A stretch of DNA of 64,000 nucleotides, taken from positions 59,920,001-59,984,000 of the forward strand of contig NC_083691.1 of the NCBI RefSeq assembly GCF_033118175.1, written 5' to 3'. Below the pieces are notes generated by a model. That model had not been told where the DNA came from, did not search any database, and saw only the letters and a list, made by a program, of their open reading frames with translations. Made by a program: the position numbers and the translations under genes. Below, in pieces: positions 37,439-44,289 of the stretch (within the stretch, counting starts at the first letter, position 1; each line of letters starts with the position of its first letter). This DNA is from Dama dama. Its lineage: Eukaryota; Chordata; Mammalia; Artiodactyla; Cervidae.

Positions 37439-40400
37439 TGTACAAGTGTGCATAAACATGTACCTTTAAATGTGTGTGCTTAGTCACTCAGTTGTGTCTG
37501 ACTCTTGTGATACCACAGACTGTAGCCCACCAGGCTCCTCTGTCCATGGGATTTCCCAGGCAAGAATACTGGAGTGGGTTGCCATGCCCTCCTCCAGGGG
37601 ATCTTCCCAACCCAGGGATCAAACCTGTGTCTATCAGCTCATATTAAAATATCTCCAGTGATCCCCACAGCTGTTTTTCATCACATTGTTTTTAATACAG
37701 GGTCCCCTCTCCCATGCAAAGAAAAAAACTTTAATTGATCTTATCTTTGTATCAAAATGGATATAACTTTCACAGTTGTAACCATTAGCATTTAAAATAC
37801 ACCTGTTTACTTTCGCTCTCTATTTACATCTAAAGGCAATTTTGTTTTTTCTTCAGTAGCTCAGGATAAGTTGTTAGGCTATGCGTTTCACAGTCTGCTG
37901 TGTATTATAAGAACTTAATGGAAAAGGTACTTGACCGTAGTCGGTGTGACTGCCCTGGCTGTTACCACGGGGAGTAGCGAGCTGCAGTGAAAGCTGACAG
38001 ACAGCTTGTTTGGGGGATTCGGTTCCTGCTTGGTCTGGTTTTCTTGCCTTTCCTCCCTCTGTTCATTCTTCATGAGCACTTCTCCTAAAGAACCTTTTAA
38101 AACAGATGAAATTCATCTTGTTTGGGGGCTACCTCTGTTCATTAACTCAGGAGACTGAAGATAGTAGTGAACTCAAGCATTTGTCAGGGGAGCGGTCTGG
38201 GCGTTTGGGCTGCATGTTTCCTATGGACCTACAGCTGTTCTTAGCAGCTTGTTAGTGTCTGTCAGGAAGTGGAACTGGTCTCCACACTCTTGTTATTTTA
38301 GGAAGATAGCGTCAGCAGGTCTGTCCCTGGGCCTGCATCCCTCTCCCCCAGCTTCTTAAGGAAAACAAGGAGGGACTCTATAATAATAAAGTGTCAGCAG
38401 AGACAAGGGCCCGTGTTGGGGGTACTTTTGACTGGTCGTCTCTGGGTGATGTTTATGTTGACACGAATATGAAGCCTGCTGGAGCTGGTCGATCACTGTG
38501 ACCACCTCTGGGGGGAGCAAGCAGTTATGGGGTTGTTGTGGTGGTCTATTCAGATGCCTTCTCTCAGGGTGTCAGCCGCACCAGCCACCGGCTCTCCCCT
38601 CGCTGGTGGTGCTCAGTGGCTCCTCTCTCGGGCAGGAAGGAACTGACCGCTGACGCCCGGGAGCTCAAGGGGGAGCTGTATTGCCTGCCATGCCACGACA
38701 AGATGGGGGTGCCCATCTGTGGTGCCTGCCGCCGGCCCATCGAAGGGCGTGTGGTGAACGCCATGGGCAAGCAGTGGCACGTGGAGGTGAGTGCCCGTGG
38801 CAGGGTGACTGGGCCCTCACACACCCAAGGCTCGGGGGTGCCAGCATGGCTGGGGGATGCTGAGGGGTGAGTGGGGGCACTTGGTGACAGTCAGCGATGT
38901 GGGGTACTAAGAACGTAGACGGCACAGTGCTGTGATCAGCCTGTGATGGTGCGGGGAGACCTCTTGGTTCCTGGTCCAACCCAGAGAAGCGTCCACGTGT
39001 CCGCTCTGTTCTCATTCTGCTATTGAGTCCAAGCCTCCGGATGCTGGGTGAAGGCTGGGAGCACCGTAGGGTCGCTTGTGACCCAGATGACACCAACGCC
39101 TAGGCTTTCATGGATCTTCTCTTTAGCTCTGGGGCTTTGCTCCACTACATAAATAAAACATGGTGATGCAAATACGACCTCATGCCATTTCTTTCAGCAT
39201 TTTGTTTGTGCTAAGTGTGAAAAGCCATTCCTTGGACATCGCCATTACGAGAGGAAGGGCCTGGCGTACTGTGAAACCCACTACAACCAGGTAGAGATGG
39301 GCTCTTTGAATGTGACACACACTCATGTGAACTTGAGCTTCTCCACATTTACGTGCAAAGAGAGCTCTGGGGAAATGTACACTTGGCTGTACACATGATT
39401 TTTTAACTTTTTATTTGGAAAATCACTTCACACTCAGAGAAAAGTGGTAAATACATACAAAGAAAATACCTACATGTTGTACTCAGATTCAGTACCTGCT
39501 TCATCACCTGTGTGTCCTTCCTGCCTTCTCTGACACACACATAAATGCTCATCCCATTATACACAAGTCAATGTATACGTACAAAAGTGTGCCGATTCTT
39601 TTCTAAAGCATTTGATGATAAATTCCCTGTGGTCCTTTACCCCTAATGCTTCAGTGTGTACTTCCCAAGAATACGGGACTCACTTGTATAACCACTGTTA
39701 CCAGTATTGATTACTCTGTCCATTCCAGTTTTGTCACTTTACCGAGTAATGTCCTGTCCATTCCAGTTTTGTCACTTTACCGAGTAATGTCCTTCTGGCC
39801 TTTTGTCCACTCCAGTGCTGGGCCCAGTCTGGGGTCCTCATGCTCCTTTACCATCCTGAAATCTGGAACATCTCCAGAGCCTTGTTTTGTTTTTCATCAA
39901 GATGAATAGTAAATTGTTTTCATTGTAGTAAGTAAAAACTAGTCAGTGAGCATTTACTGATCATCTCTATTAACAGCAAATTCTGAGCTTAGGTAGCCAG
40001 GCTATTTTTTTTTTAATTGAAGGATAATTGTTTTACAATATTGTGTTGGCATCTGCCACACATCAATGTAAATCAGCCACAGGTATACATATATCCCCTC
40101 CTTCCTGAAATCCCCTCCCATCTCCCATGCTTCCCACTCCTCTAGGTGGTTACAGAGCACTCGGTTGAGCTCCCTGTATCACACAGAAAATTCCCTCTTG
40201 TTATCTTTTTTACATATGGTACTGTATATGATTCCACACTATTCTTTCAATTCAATGGAATATTACTTAGCTATAAAAAAAAAAAGGAACTCATTTGCGT
40301 CAGTCCTACTGAGGTGGATAAAGCTAGAGCCTATTATACAGAGTGAAGTTAAGTCAGAAAGAAAAATATTGTATGTTAATGCATGTATATGGAAGCTAGA

Positions 40401-43400
40401 AACATGCTGTAGGGTATTTAAGTTGTACGAAGAACTGAAATTATATTAAATGTTTGGTGTTCTGATACTTAGTTGTAACGTATCTTTAATTTTACCACTT
40501 TTTTTTTGTCTTTTCCCATTTCCAGCTATTTGGTGATGTTTGTTTCCACTGCAACCGTGTTATAGAAGGCGATGGTGAGCACCTGTTGGGCACCTTTGGA
40601 CCCAAACCCCCCCGGTTGTGTGAAAACTGGAAAATGTTGTGATGGTCATCAGTTACTTTTCCTCTTTCTTTGGCATCTTTCCTGAGTGATCTCTGGCCGT
40701 GAAATGCTAACTCCTAAGAATTGAACTTGTTGCTCATTTGTGATGACACTTTAGGCCAGTGCTGCAGGGTCGTTACCATAGAAACGACTGACCCCGAGTC
40801 TTGCTTCTCCCTCCCATCCCTGGAATTACTTTCCGTGGAAGCTGCGGGGTGTGTTCATTAGGAGCACTTGAGCGGGGGTGGGGGGGGGGTCCCCTGAACC
40901 ATGCAGATGTGAACACCTGGTGGTTGTCTCTGGATCTTTCCAGAACCTACCCCCTGGTCCCATGTGAGGAGGCCTGATTGACTGGCATGGAAAGGAAGCA
41001 GCTGTTTGCCAGCAGTCATTAGCAGATTCTGCCAGAAGCTTCCTGGTGAAGTTATAAACACTGCTGTTTCCAGCCCGCTTCATGCCTCTGGGCAGAGAGC
41101 CGAATTTGGGAAATACTTTCTGAAACACTGCCCAAGTGCCCTTTGTGAAGGGGTGGCTTCAGGAAAGTGATCTTTAGTGCCGGTGGAAATAAATCTCACC
41201 TCCGTCTGTGGGAGGCAGTTGCCAGGAGAGAGAAGCGGGCAGAGGAGCTTAATGTCAGCTTAGAAGGCAGACTCACCCCAGCTGGTGGGTTAGCACCTGG
41301 CTCCTGTTTCAATTACTTACCTAGTTCAGACTTCCTTGCTGGGCCAGTGGCAGGAGGCAGGTAGCGGTGCCAGGAGAGCTGGGCCGCACCTTCGCGGCTG
41401 GGGGTTGGGGGCTTTGACGGGGAGACTTGGCATCTGCTGTTCGGATACCTCGAAACATTAAGCACCAACATAGGTTGAAAGGCAGTGATGGCCTTCCCTG
41501 AGGTGAGGCCTGCAGTTGTGGGAGACAGATGCAGAGCTGGGACTGTGTGTTCTCACAGTGTGATAGATAAATTAGTGATTGCATGAGCCATCAGTTAATG
41601 GCACTGAGATGCTTAGTGTCGTGTGTGGTTCTTGTGTGAGGAAAGCCCTAAAGAAGCGGCCCGGGGAAGGGATTGGTGGTGAGCCGAGCTGCGGGTGAGT
41701 GACCATCCCCTCTCTCCCCAGTGGTCTCCGCCCTCAACAAGGCCTGGTGCGTGCACTGTTTTGCCTGCTCCACCTGCAGCGCCAAGCTGACACTCAAGTA
41801 AGTGTGCACGGGGCCTGCGAGCCCTCGGGTGGGACCCGCAGGGGACACTGTGGAGAGCATTCAGTGTCGGAAAAGAAAGACCTGACGCTTCTTTCTTCTT
41901 TCTGTCCAGGCCTTCTTAAAGCAAAGCTTCCTCCTTTAATTGTTCCCTGTTTTCTTTTGTTCCTTCTCTGTCCTGCACAAAGGGATAAGTTTGTTGAGAT
42001 TGATCTAAAGCCAGTCTGCAAACATTGTTATGAGAAAATGCCAGAAGAATTTAAGAGGAGACTTGCCAAGCGGGAGAGAGAAGCCAAGGATAAGGACAAG
42101 CAGAAAAAGAAAAAGCCAGTCTGTCTGTGAGCTTTTCTGTCCCTCTGCCACCATTTCTACTGCTTTCTCCTGTGGTTAGTCCTCTAGAATACATGTTCAT
42201 CCTGGTTTTGTCTCTTGCTTTTCTCGTTTCTTTTTGGCATGTATTTGTAGCTGCCGGAGGCTGACATAGACGGGCTTGTCCTGTGTAGAGCTGATCTTTT
42301 TGCCTGATTATTAAAATTACACACTTTAATAGGGTCCACCCTTCACATAACCTGTACTGCACTTGCTTCCTTGAATCTGTAGACTCTCTCAGCTCATTTT
42401 TTAATCACAATATGGTATAGATTCCCCCCCCCCCCCCCGCCCAGTGGATTCAAAGGGAAGAATTCTAATCTCTTAATAGATATTGTAAAAGTTTCAAAGT
42501 ATTTCTGTCTGATCATCACAGCTTTTAAAATCCTAGTTTTTGGCTTCTTTGCCTAAAATAATATAATTGGTCAGTTCCAGTGCTGCATGTTCTAAGTTCT
42601 GTATTAAACTAAACCCTCTTAGCATGTTTCCTATCTAAGCAGAAATCATCTAAGGTAGAGAATAAGATATGGCATCTCTGGATGTGTGTATGTGTTTTCG
42701 TACAATTCCTGGTTTTCACAAGACATATTTCAGTCTTTGAAATTCTCTTGCATTGTTAGAAAGACTGTTTCAGTTCTTCATAGGGACCATTGTGTTCTGA
42801 GTTCTAAAAGTTTTTTATTGTTTCAGTTTTCAAGTTTCCTTCTACAAAGAAAAAATTCAGATATAAAATGAAAACAATATAAGGTTTGTTTAGCAGGCTT
42901 CCCTGGTGGCTCAGTGGTAAAGAATCCACCTGCCAAAGCAGGAGATGGGGGTTCAACCCCTGAGTTGGGAGGATCCCCTAGAGAAGGATATGGTAACCCA
43001 CTCCAGTATTCTTGCCTGGCAAATCCCATGAACAGAGGAGCCTGGCAAGCTATAGTTCATAGGGTCTATAGAACACTTTGGGAGAACTTTTTAACTCAAT
43101 AGCACTATTTAAATCAAATTGCCAATTAAAACATAACATCATTTAAATTATTGTCATCATTAGGATCTCTGGAAAAAAATCAGAAAATAATTCTCACATG
43201 GTGTTTAAAAAAAAAGGTTTTTCATTTAAAATACGTGATCAGGATTTAACTTTGTTGTTGTTCTTTAAAATTGTATCAACAGATGTAATAATTTGTAACA
43301 GATAGCAGTGTGTCACTGAACTTGTCCCACACACGTTTTCTAGATGTAATTTCACAGAAATCGAACTAGTTAGAAAGTTCTGTGTTTGTTCCATTCACAA

Positions 43401-44289
43401 TTAGGGACCCACGATCTCAACGGCCTGAGCCCTGATAGCCGTTAACTGGAAATGCATCACCCATAGCTAGGAGGCCTTCTCAACACCTGTCCGGAATTGT
43501 ACAAGTGAATTGAGGGTGTGTGCTGTCCTGGCTTTTAAAGAATTGAGTTCTGCATATACACACTGATCACAGATGTGACCACATGCCACATGGTCCACTG
43601 GTGCTCTTGAATTTCCTGTGAGACAGACAACCAAAGTAACCTAGATGTTAGTTTAGGTTTTTCTTTTTGAAGATGATCATTGTTGTTGGGACAGGAAGCC
43701 AGGCAAGATGAAGCCTCATAGCTCCACCATGTAAAATACTACGTGAGATACTTACACCTTCAATAAAGAGGATCAGTCTTACCAGAAAGATACAGTTCTT
43801 TGCTCTGAATAACTATTTTTTAAAAGTGTTCTCACAGTATTTTTAAAACATGATTGACTTTATCTGAGTTTCATTCACGTTAGATTCCCTGCATACTTAG
43901 CACAGACTAAAATGTAATCAGCATTCTGTATCATACAGATCATTGTACAAGGTCAGTTTATAAGGGCAACTTTCTTCAAATGGTATTGTAGTTTATGTTT
44001 ACCATAATGATTAGAATTGAAATTAGAATTACAGTTTTTTTACTAATATGAATATAGTTGTAATATGCATAGTGTCTTCATTTACTTCAGTAAAATTACT
44101 GCACATTATCTGTATGTCAGTATACAAATGTGAATACATTTACACTAAATTTTTTATATTATTATTAACTTTAGGAATAAATTTGTGGAGTTTGACATGA
44201 AGCCAGTCTGTAAGAAGTGCTATGAGAAATTTCCGTTGGAGCTGAAGAAAAGACTTAAGAAGTTAGCTGAGACCTTAGGAAGGAAATAA
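14386..44289 (+). CDS. LIMS1: LIMS1 (PINCH1) gene, coding span
   Basis: LIM and senescent-cell antigen-like domains 1: a cytoplasmic adaptor made of five LIM zinc-finger domains. Known roles of the family: LIM1 binds the ankyrin repeats of integrin-linked kinase, LIM4 binds NCK2 and LIM5 binds RSU1, forming the ILK-PINCH-parvin complex at focal adhesions. Joined coding exons from the shared ATG: 33201-33356, 35856-35922, 36561-36681, 37048-37197, 38636-38786, 39198-39290, 40526-40574, 41722-41797, 44175-44289. They total 978 nt, i.e. 325 residues plus stop, exactly the usual PINCH1 length, all with GT/AG borders and continuous frame. Alternative 5' exons at 14386 and 29754 and an alternative 3' exon at 41983 are listed separately. 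The paralogue LIMS2 is excluded by the C-terminus ETLGRK and absence of the longer LIMS2 tail. Confidence 0.96.
15278..15476 (-). mobile_element. Bov-A2-type SINE
   Basis: Reverse orientation: 'gtcgctcagtcatgtccaac', 'caagaatactggaggga', 'attgcaggcagattatc' and the head complement 'tgagccaccagggaagcc'. Confidence 0.92.
15575..15690 (-). mobile_element. CHR-type SINE
   Basis: Reverse CHR: 'tgtgggatctcggttccttgacc', 'cctgcagtgaaagtgcagtc', 'ttaaccactggaccaccaggga'. Confidence 0.85.
16520..16722. repeat. ~53-bp tandem repeat, about 3.5 copies
   Basis: The phrase 'gacaccggggatgaatgcc' recurs in varied form at 16545, 16598 and 16652, with a decayed fourth start near 16704, so the period is 52-54 bases. 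Copies differ by 10-25 percent. Intronic minisatellite. Confidence 0.85.
17318..17545. repeat. ~18-bp GC-rich minisatellite
   Basis: About eleven imperfect copies of a unit like 'ccccctgtggctgtgcgt', interrupted by a run of 13 C at about 17489-17501. The period is a multiple of three, so open frames run through it on both strands (Gly/Thr/His-rich on minus, Cys/Ala/Pro-rich on plus). These are by-products of the repeat. Confidence 0.9.
17600..18437 (+). mobile_element. BovB (RTE) LINE, 5'-truncated, frame intact
   Basis: Sense BovB 3' part. One uninterrupted frame runs from the element's start near 17600 to a stop at 18424-18426. It encodes the second half of the reverse transcriptase including the catalytic motif YADD (in LRYADDTTLMAES) and the whole downstream region (ITSWQIDGE, YGCESWTVKK, ELN end). 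It ends in the 'actgaactgaactgaa' tail. The N-terminal half and endonuclease are missing, so it cannot be autonomous. An intact frame suggests a recent insertion. It begins about 55 bases after the 18-bp minisatellite. Confidence 0.93.
18640..19965 (-). mobile_element. L1 LINE fragment split by a CHR SINE
   Basis: Antisense L1M-type 3' sequence ('cagctttgttgaggtgaaatg', 'tctagggttgtgtataaatagaacc', 'tgtattcccaccagcggtg', 'cctttgaaaaacagaagtttt'), resuming after the SINE at about 19880 with 'tttatgaaatctttcccaaaccc'. Old and without intact frames. Confidence 0.82.
19545..19857 (-). mobile_element. full-length CHR-type SINE
   Basis: About 310 bases, reverse: 'ttggctgtgctgggtccttg', 'ctacttgcggtttggggcttctc', 'agagcacaggccctagg', 'gcatgtgggatcttcctcg', 'cattggcagacggattctttaccat' and 'ccagggaagccc'. 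Inserted in L1. Confidence 0.9.
20380..20524 (+). mobile_element. Bov-tA SINE, head missing
   Basis: Begins at 'gggaagatcccctggaggag' and runs to 'agcgacttagcacgcacgcgc'; the tRNA-related head is absent. Confidence 0.88.
20525..20772. other. no gene seen
   Basis: Short intronic stretch without a recognised repeat. Confidence 0.35.
20773..20875 (-). mobile_element. CHR-type SINE, diverged
   Basis: Reverse CHR: 'gcccaggggttgaactcaagcc', 'aaccactgaatcccc', with a (TTTTA)n start corresponding to its A-rich tail. Confidence 0.7.
20876..20985 (+). mobile_element. CHR-type SINE, head to head with previous
   Basis: Forward CHR: 'ctctgcacttccactgcgaaggg', 'aggttccatccctggttgagg', 'agatcctgcaggcc' and an (A)nC tail to 20985. 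Abuts the reverse copy on its left, making an inverted pair. Confidence 0.75.
21070..21591 (+). mobile_element. BovB LINE 3' fragment with exact duplication
   Basis: 522-base 5'-truncated BovB, from 'ttggaaggaaagttatgacg' to 'gaactgaactg'. Flanked by a perfect 9-base duplication 'aatctaggc' at 21061-21069 and 21592-21600. The reading frame is broken (a TGA follows the 'gctgagcgc' codons near 21211), so it is a dead copy. Confidence 0.95.
21632..21823 (-). mobile_element. Bov-A2-type SINE
   Basis: Reverse SINE from 'gttgctaagtcatgtctgac' through 'agaatactggagtgggttgcc' to 'cattggcaggcggattctttaccactgagcca'. Confidence 0.93.
22268..22485. mobile_element. MER5A-like hAT-Charlie element
   Basis: 'gcagactttttgttaagggccag', 'aaatatctcaggctttgtgagc', 'cacaactactcagccc', 'ctgtatttacaaaagcagccggg' and 'ccagatccaacctgtgg' match the familiar MER5A non-autonomous DNA transposon. 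Diverged, as expected for an old mammalian element. Confidence 0.8.
23037..23156. repeat. ~31-bp G-rich tandem repeat
   Basis: Nearly four copies of a unit built on 'gaggatctgatggaagtgggg' with 'aggggtct' following. Two adjacent copies are almost identical. G-runs make the plus strand a plausible G-quadruplex former. Confidence 0.88.
26816..27052 (+). mobile_element. Bov-tA SINE with 15-bp exact duplication
   Basis: SINE starting at 'ggcttcccaggtg' (the G of the duplication end is shared) and ending in a CA-rich tail. The flanking 15-mer 'cagagagacagtgag' is perfect at 26801-26815 and 27053-27067. An A-rich insertion of about 25 bases (near 26839-26864) sits in the tRNA-derived head, disrupting the promoter region. 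Confidence 0.95.
27340..27475 (+). mobile_element. L1 3'-UTR tail
   Basis: 'aatctggaaaatagggaatgt', 'tataactgattcactttgct', 'gtaacaacactgtaaatcaac', 'tactcaaataaaaatttaaaaa': the common ruminant L1 3' terminus, 5'-truncated. Confidence 0.85.
27886..28297 (+). mobile_element. ancient repeat with ruminant-specific expansion
   Basis: Edges read like a common old mammalian repeat: 'tctgaatgtttgtgt' on the left, then 'gttgagatcctgacccc', 'gaggccatgaggtcagg', 'gttgtttataagccacc', 'gtggtgttttgttacagtgac' on the right. I cannot name the family with certainty (DNA-transposon or LTR type). Its middle is occupied by the GTAC-rich cluster listed separately. Confidence 0.6.
27906..28010. repeat. GTAC-rich palindromic cluster
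   Basis: Nine GTAC tetramers in 105 bases (27906, 27919, 27937, 27949, 27959, 27967, 27975, 27985, 28006), mostly as variants of 'acaaatatgtac' and 'aaatgtaccaac'. 'gtacatatgtac' (27959-27970) is a perfect palindrome, and the two ends ('accaaaatttggtac', 'ccaaaattggtac') are near-palindromes and near-copies of each other. Confidence 0.9.
29500..29753 (+). promoter_or_regulatory. LIMS1: putative promoter of LIMS1 exon B
   Basis: GC-rich, CpG-containing sequence directly before the alternative first exon (for example 'gccagcgccgccaccggcggc' near 29509). No TATA box. Inferred only from position and composition. Confidence 0.4.
29754..29932 (+). CDS. LIMS1: LIMS1 alternative first coding exon B
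   Basis: ATG at 29754 in strong context (accATGg) opens 59 codons plus TT, then a donor 'gtgagt' at 29933. The dangling TT joins the C of exon 2 (33197) to give Phe-Asn before the shared Met, so the product is PINCH1 extended by 61 residues. The end of the exon, HSDVRVYKEFCDFYAKL with the last codon becoming Phe on splicing, agrees closely with a human LIMS1 isoform that I recall ending in YKEFCDFYAKFN. No LIM motif in the extension. Its own promoter is implied because no acceptor is needed upstream. Confidence 0.87.
29933..30619. other. LIMS1: intronic, no feature seen
   Basis: Intron sequence after alternative exon B; no exon or repeat recognised. Confidence 0.4.
30620..30785 (+). mobile_element. 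L1 3' end with A/TA tail
   Basis: 'gggctgtacaagaactctgc', 'cttgctgtaaacctaaaactactc' and 'ccattaaaaaaa' followed by (TA)n at 30755-30776 are an L1 3' terminus whose A tail has turned into a TA microsatellite. Confidence 0.78.
33197..33356 (+). CDS. LIMS1: LIMS1 exon 2 (canonical start, LIM1)
   Basis: Acceptor 'ctgttgcag' at 33188-33196; exon opens CAAC then ATG at 33201. Encodes residues 1-52, MANALANASCERCRGG onwards, with the first LIM1 zinc ligands C10 and C13, then H and C ligands in YHEQCFVCAQC. Donor GAG/gtgggt at 33357. The Met here is the start of the 325-residue canonical protein. LIM1 is the ILK-binding domain in the family. Confidence 0.96.
33385..33625. repeat. G-rich minisatellite beside exon 2
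   Basis: Repeated 'gggctgggcagtgatgctggg' units of roughly 25-30 bases, about eight imperfect copies, starting less than 40 bases after the exon 2 donor. On the minus strand it makes a long Pro/His-rich open frame that is not a gene. Confidence 0.88.
33870..34012. repeat. (TG)n-rich microsatellite
   Basis: Compound TG/TCTG/TATC tract in intron 2. Confidence 0.9.
35060..35288 (-). mobile_element. CHR-type SINE
   Basis: Reverse CHR with three variants of 'gaggcacgcaggcttcgtag', then 'gtggaatcttctgggaccagggatcgaaccc' and 'aaccactggatgaccagggaagtcc'. Confidence 0.9.
35334..35522 (+). mobile_element. Bov-tA SINE
   Basis: Complete forward SINE from 'gggcttcccttgtggctcag' to 'gactgagtgactaagcac'. 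Confidence 0.93.
35856..35922 (+). CDS. LIMS1: LIMS1 exon 3 (end of LIM1, start of LIM2)
   Basis: Acceptor 'ctgtttcag' ends at 35855. Encodes FEGRKYCEHDFQMLFAPCCHQC, with LIM1's last ligands C and D (YCEHD) and the first LIM2 cysteines (CHQC). Donor TGTG/gtaagt at 35923, phase 1. Confidence 0.96.
36150..36235 (+). mobile_element. probable MIR fragment
   Basis: 'gagaggcacagaggtggcctgccggtcacacagc' then 'gggaacctgggatt' follows the MIR core pattern. Diverged. Confidence 0.45.
36561..36681 (+). CDS. LIMS1: LIMS1 exon 4 (LIM2)
   Basis: Acceptor 'cctcctgcag' ends at 36560. Encodes GEFIIGRVIKAMNNSWHPEC, then FRCDLCQEVLADIGFVKNAG, with LIM2 H/C ligands WHPECFRCDLC intact. Donor GAAG/gtacga at 36682. 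Confidence 0.97.
37048..37197 (+). CDS. LIMS1: LIMS1 exon 5 (end of LIM2, LIM3)
   Basis: Acceptor 'ctctttttag' ends at 37047. Finishes LIM2 with HLCRPCHN and starts LIM3 with CQKC; ligands YHPDHFNCANC are present. Donor TGTGG/gtaggc at 37198, a weaker donor than its neighbours, chosen because exon 6 then continues CGKELTADAR in frame. Confidence 0.96.
37402..37434. repeat. (GT)n microsatellite
   Basis: About 16 uninterrupted GT units in LIMS1 intron 5; likely length-variable. Confidence 0.95.
37466..37640 (-). mobile_element. Bov-tA/Bov-A2 SINE, head truncated
   Basis: Reverse SINE: 'gcttagtcactcagttgtgtctgac', 'caagaatactggagtgggttgcc', 'gggatcttcccaacccagggatc', then stops before the 'gagccaccaggg' head. 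Confidence 0.88.
37641..38635. other. LIMS1: LIMS1 intron 5 remainder, nothing seen
   Basis: Apparently unique intronic sequence without recognised repeat. Confidence 0.45.
38636..38786 (+). CDS. LIMS1: LIMS1 exon 6 (LIM3 end, LIM4 start)
   Basis: Acceptor 'cgggcag' ends at 38635. Encodes KELTADARELKGELYCLPCHD, completing LIM3, then MGVPICGACRRPIEGRVVNA and GKQWHVE of LIM4. Donor GAG/gtgagt at 38787. Confidence 0.97.
39198..39290 (+). CDS. LIMS1: LIMS1 exon 7 (LIM4)
   Basis: Acceptor 'tttctttcag' ends at 39197. Encodes HFVCAKCEKPFLGHRHYERK then GLAYCETHYNQ, the second zinc-finger of LIM4, the NCK2-binding domain in the family. Donor CAG/gtagag at 39291. Confidence 0.97.
39380..39717 (-). 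mobile_element. probable old L1-type fragment
   Basis: 'ttatttggaaaatcacttcacactcag' and 'cccctaatgcttcagtgtgtacttcc' resemble an old antisense L1M 3' region. Weak, by recognition only. Confidence 0.35.
39718..39793. repeat. perfect 38-bp tandem duplication
   Basis: 39718-39755 is repeated without change at 39756-39793. The lack of any mismatch indicates a recent event in intron 7. Confidence 0.97.
40005..40405 (-). mobile_element. L1 insertion with inverted 5' part
   Basis: Poly-T at 40005-40014 then antisense ruminant L1 ('attgaaggataattgttttac', 'cacaggtatacatatatcccc') up to about 40249. From about 40250 the adjacent L1 segment continues in the opposite, sense orientation ('caatggaatattacttagc', 'gagcctattatacagagtgaag'). 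This is the arrangement left by twin priming. Confidence 0.85.
40526..40574 (+). CDS. LIMS1: LIMS1 exon 8 (LIM5 start)
   Basis: Acceptor 'catttccag' ends at 40525. 49-nt exon encoding LFGDVCFHCNRVIEGD with the first LIM5 cysteine pair (CFHC). Donor GATG/gtgagc at 40575. Confidence 0.96.
40575..41721. other. LIMS1: LIMS1 intron 8, nothing seen
   Basis: Apparently unique intron; a run of G near 40875 is the only notable feature. Confidence 0.45.
41722..41797 (+). CDS. LIMS1: LIMS1 exon 9 (LIM5 middle)
   Basis: Acceptor 'ctctccccag' ends at 41721. Encodes VSALNKAWCVHCFACSTCSA then KLTLK, including LIM5 ligands C-x2-C-x2-C in WCVHCFACSTC; Cys or the following His takes the usual His position, as in other PINCH LIM5 domains. 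Donor CTCAA/gtaagt at 41798 can splice to either of two last exons in the same phase. Confidence 0.96.
41983..42130 (+). CDS. LIMS1: LIMS1 alternative last exon 10a
   Basis: Only 185 bases after exon 9. Acceptor 'tcctgcacaaag' ends at 41982; the exon supplies G then GAT AAG, giving LTLK-DKFVEIDLKPVCKHCYEK onwards and a TGA at 42128. It has the same end-of-LIM5 pattern as exon 10b (KPVCKHCYE versus KPVCKKCYE) but a different, strongly basic tail, KRREREAK-type followed by KDKDKQKKKKPVCL. The product would be 336 residues. The open frame, correct phase and conserved zinc ligands argue for a functional mutually exclusive exon. The terminal Cys is at position -2, so this is not a CaaX box. I recall similar tails in vertebrate LIMS1 entries but cannot verify. 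Confidence 0.85.
42131..42700 (+). other. LIMS1: candidate 3' UTR of exon 10a isoform
   Basis: Follows the TGA of exon 10a. ATTAAA hexamers at 42310-42315 and about 42603 could end this transcript. Contains a run of C at about 42424-42438. End point is inferred. Confidence 0.4.
42896..43072 (+). mobile_element. Bov-tA SINE
   Basis: Forward SINE 'ggcttccctggtggctcagtgg' to 'gctatagttcatagggtc', end truncated. Confidence 0.92.
43073..44174. other. LIMS1: LIMS1 intron 9 remainder, nothing seen
   Basis: AT-rich intron between alternative last exons; no repeat family recognised. Confidence 0.45.
44175..44289 (+). CDS. LIMS1: LIMS1 canonical last exon 10b
   Basis: Acceptor 'ttaactttag' ends at 44174. 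Encodes NKFVEFDMKPVCKKCYEKFP then LELKKRLKKLAETLGRK and TAA at 44287. Completes LIM5 (RSU1-binding in the family) and the basic C-terminal tail. This ending is the canonical PINCH1 one and separates it from LIMS2. Confidence 0.97.

Noticed and set aside
42128..42130. C-terminal PVCL of exon 10a as a prenylation CaaX box
   Set aside because: The cysteine is second from the end, not fourth, so it does not fit CaaX.
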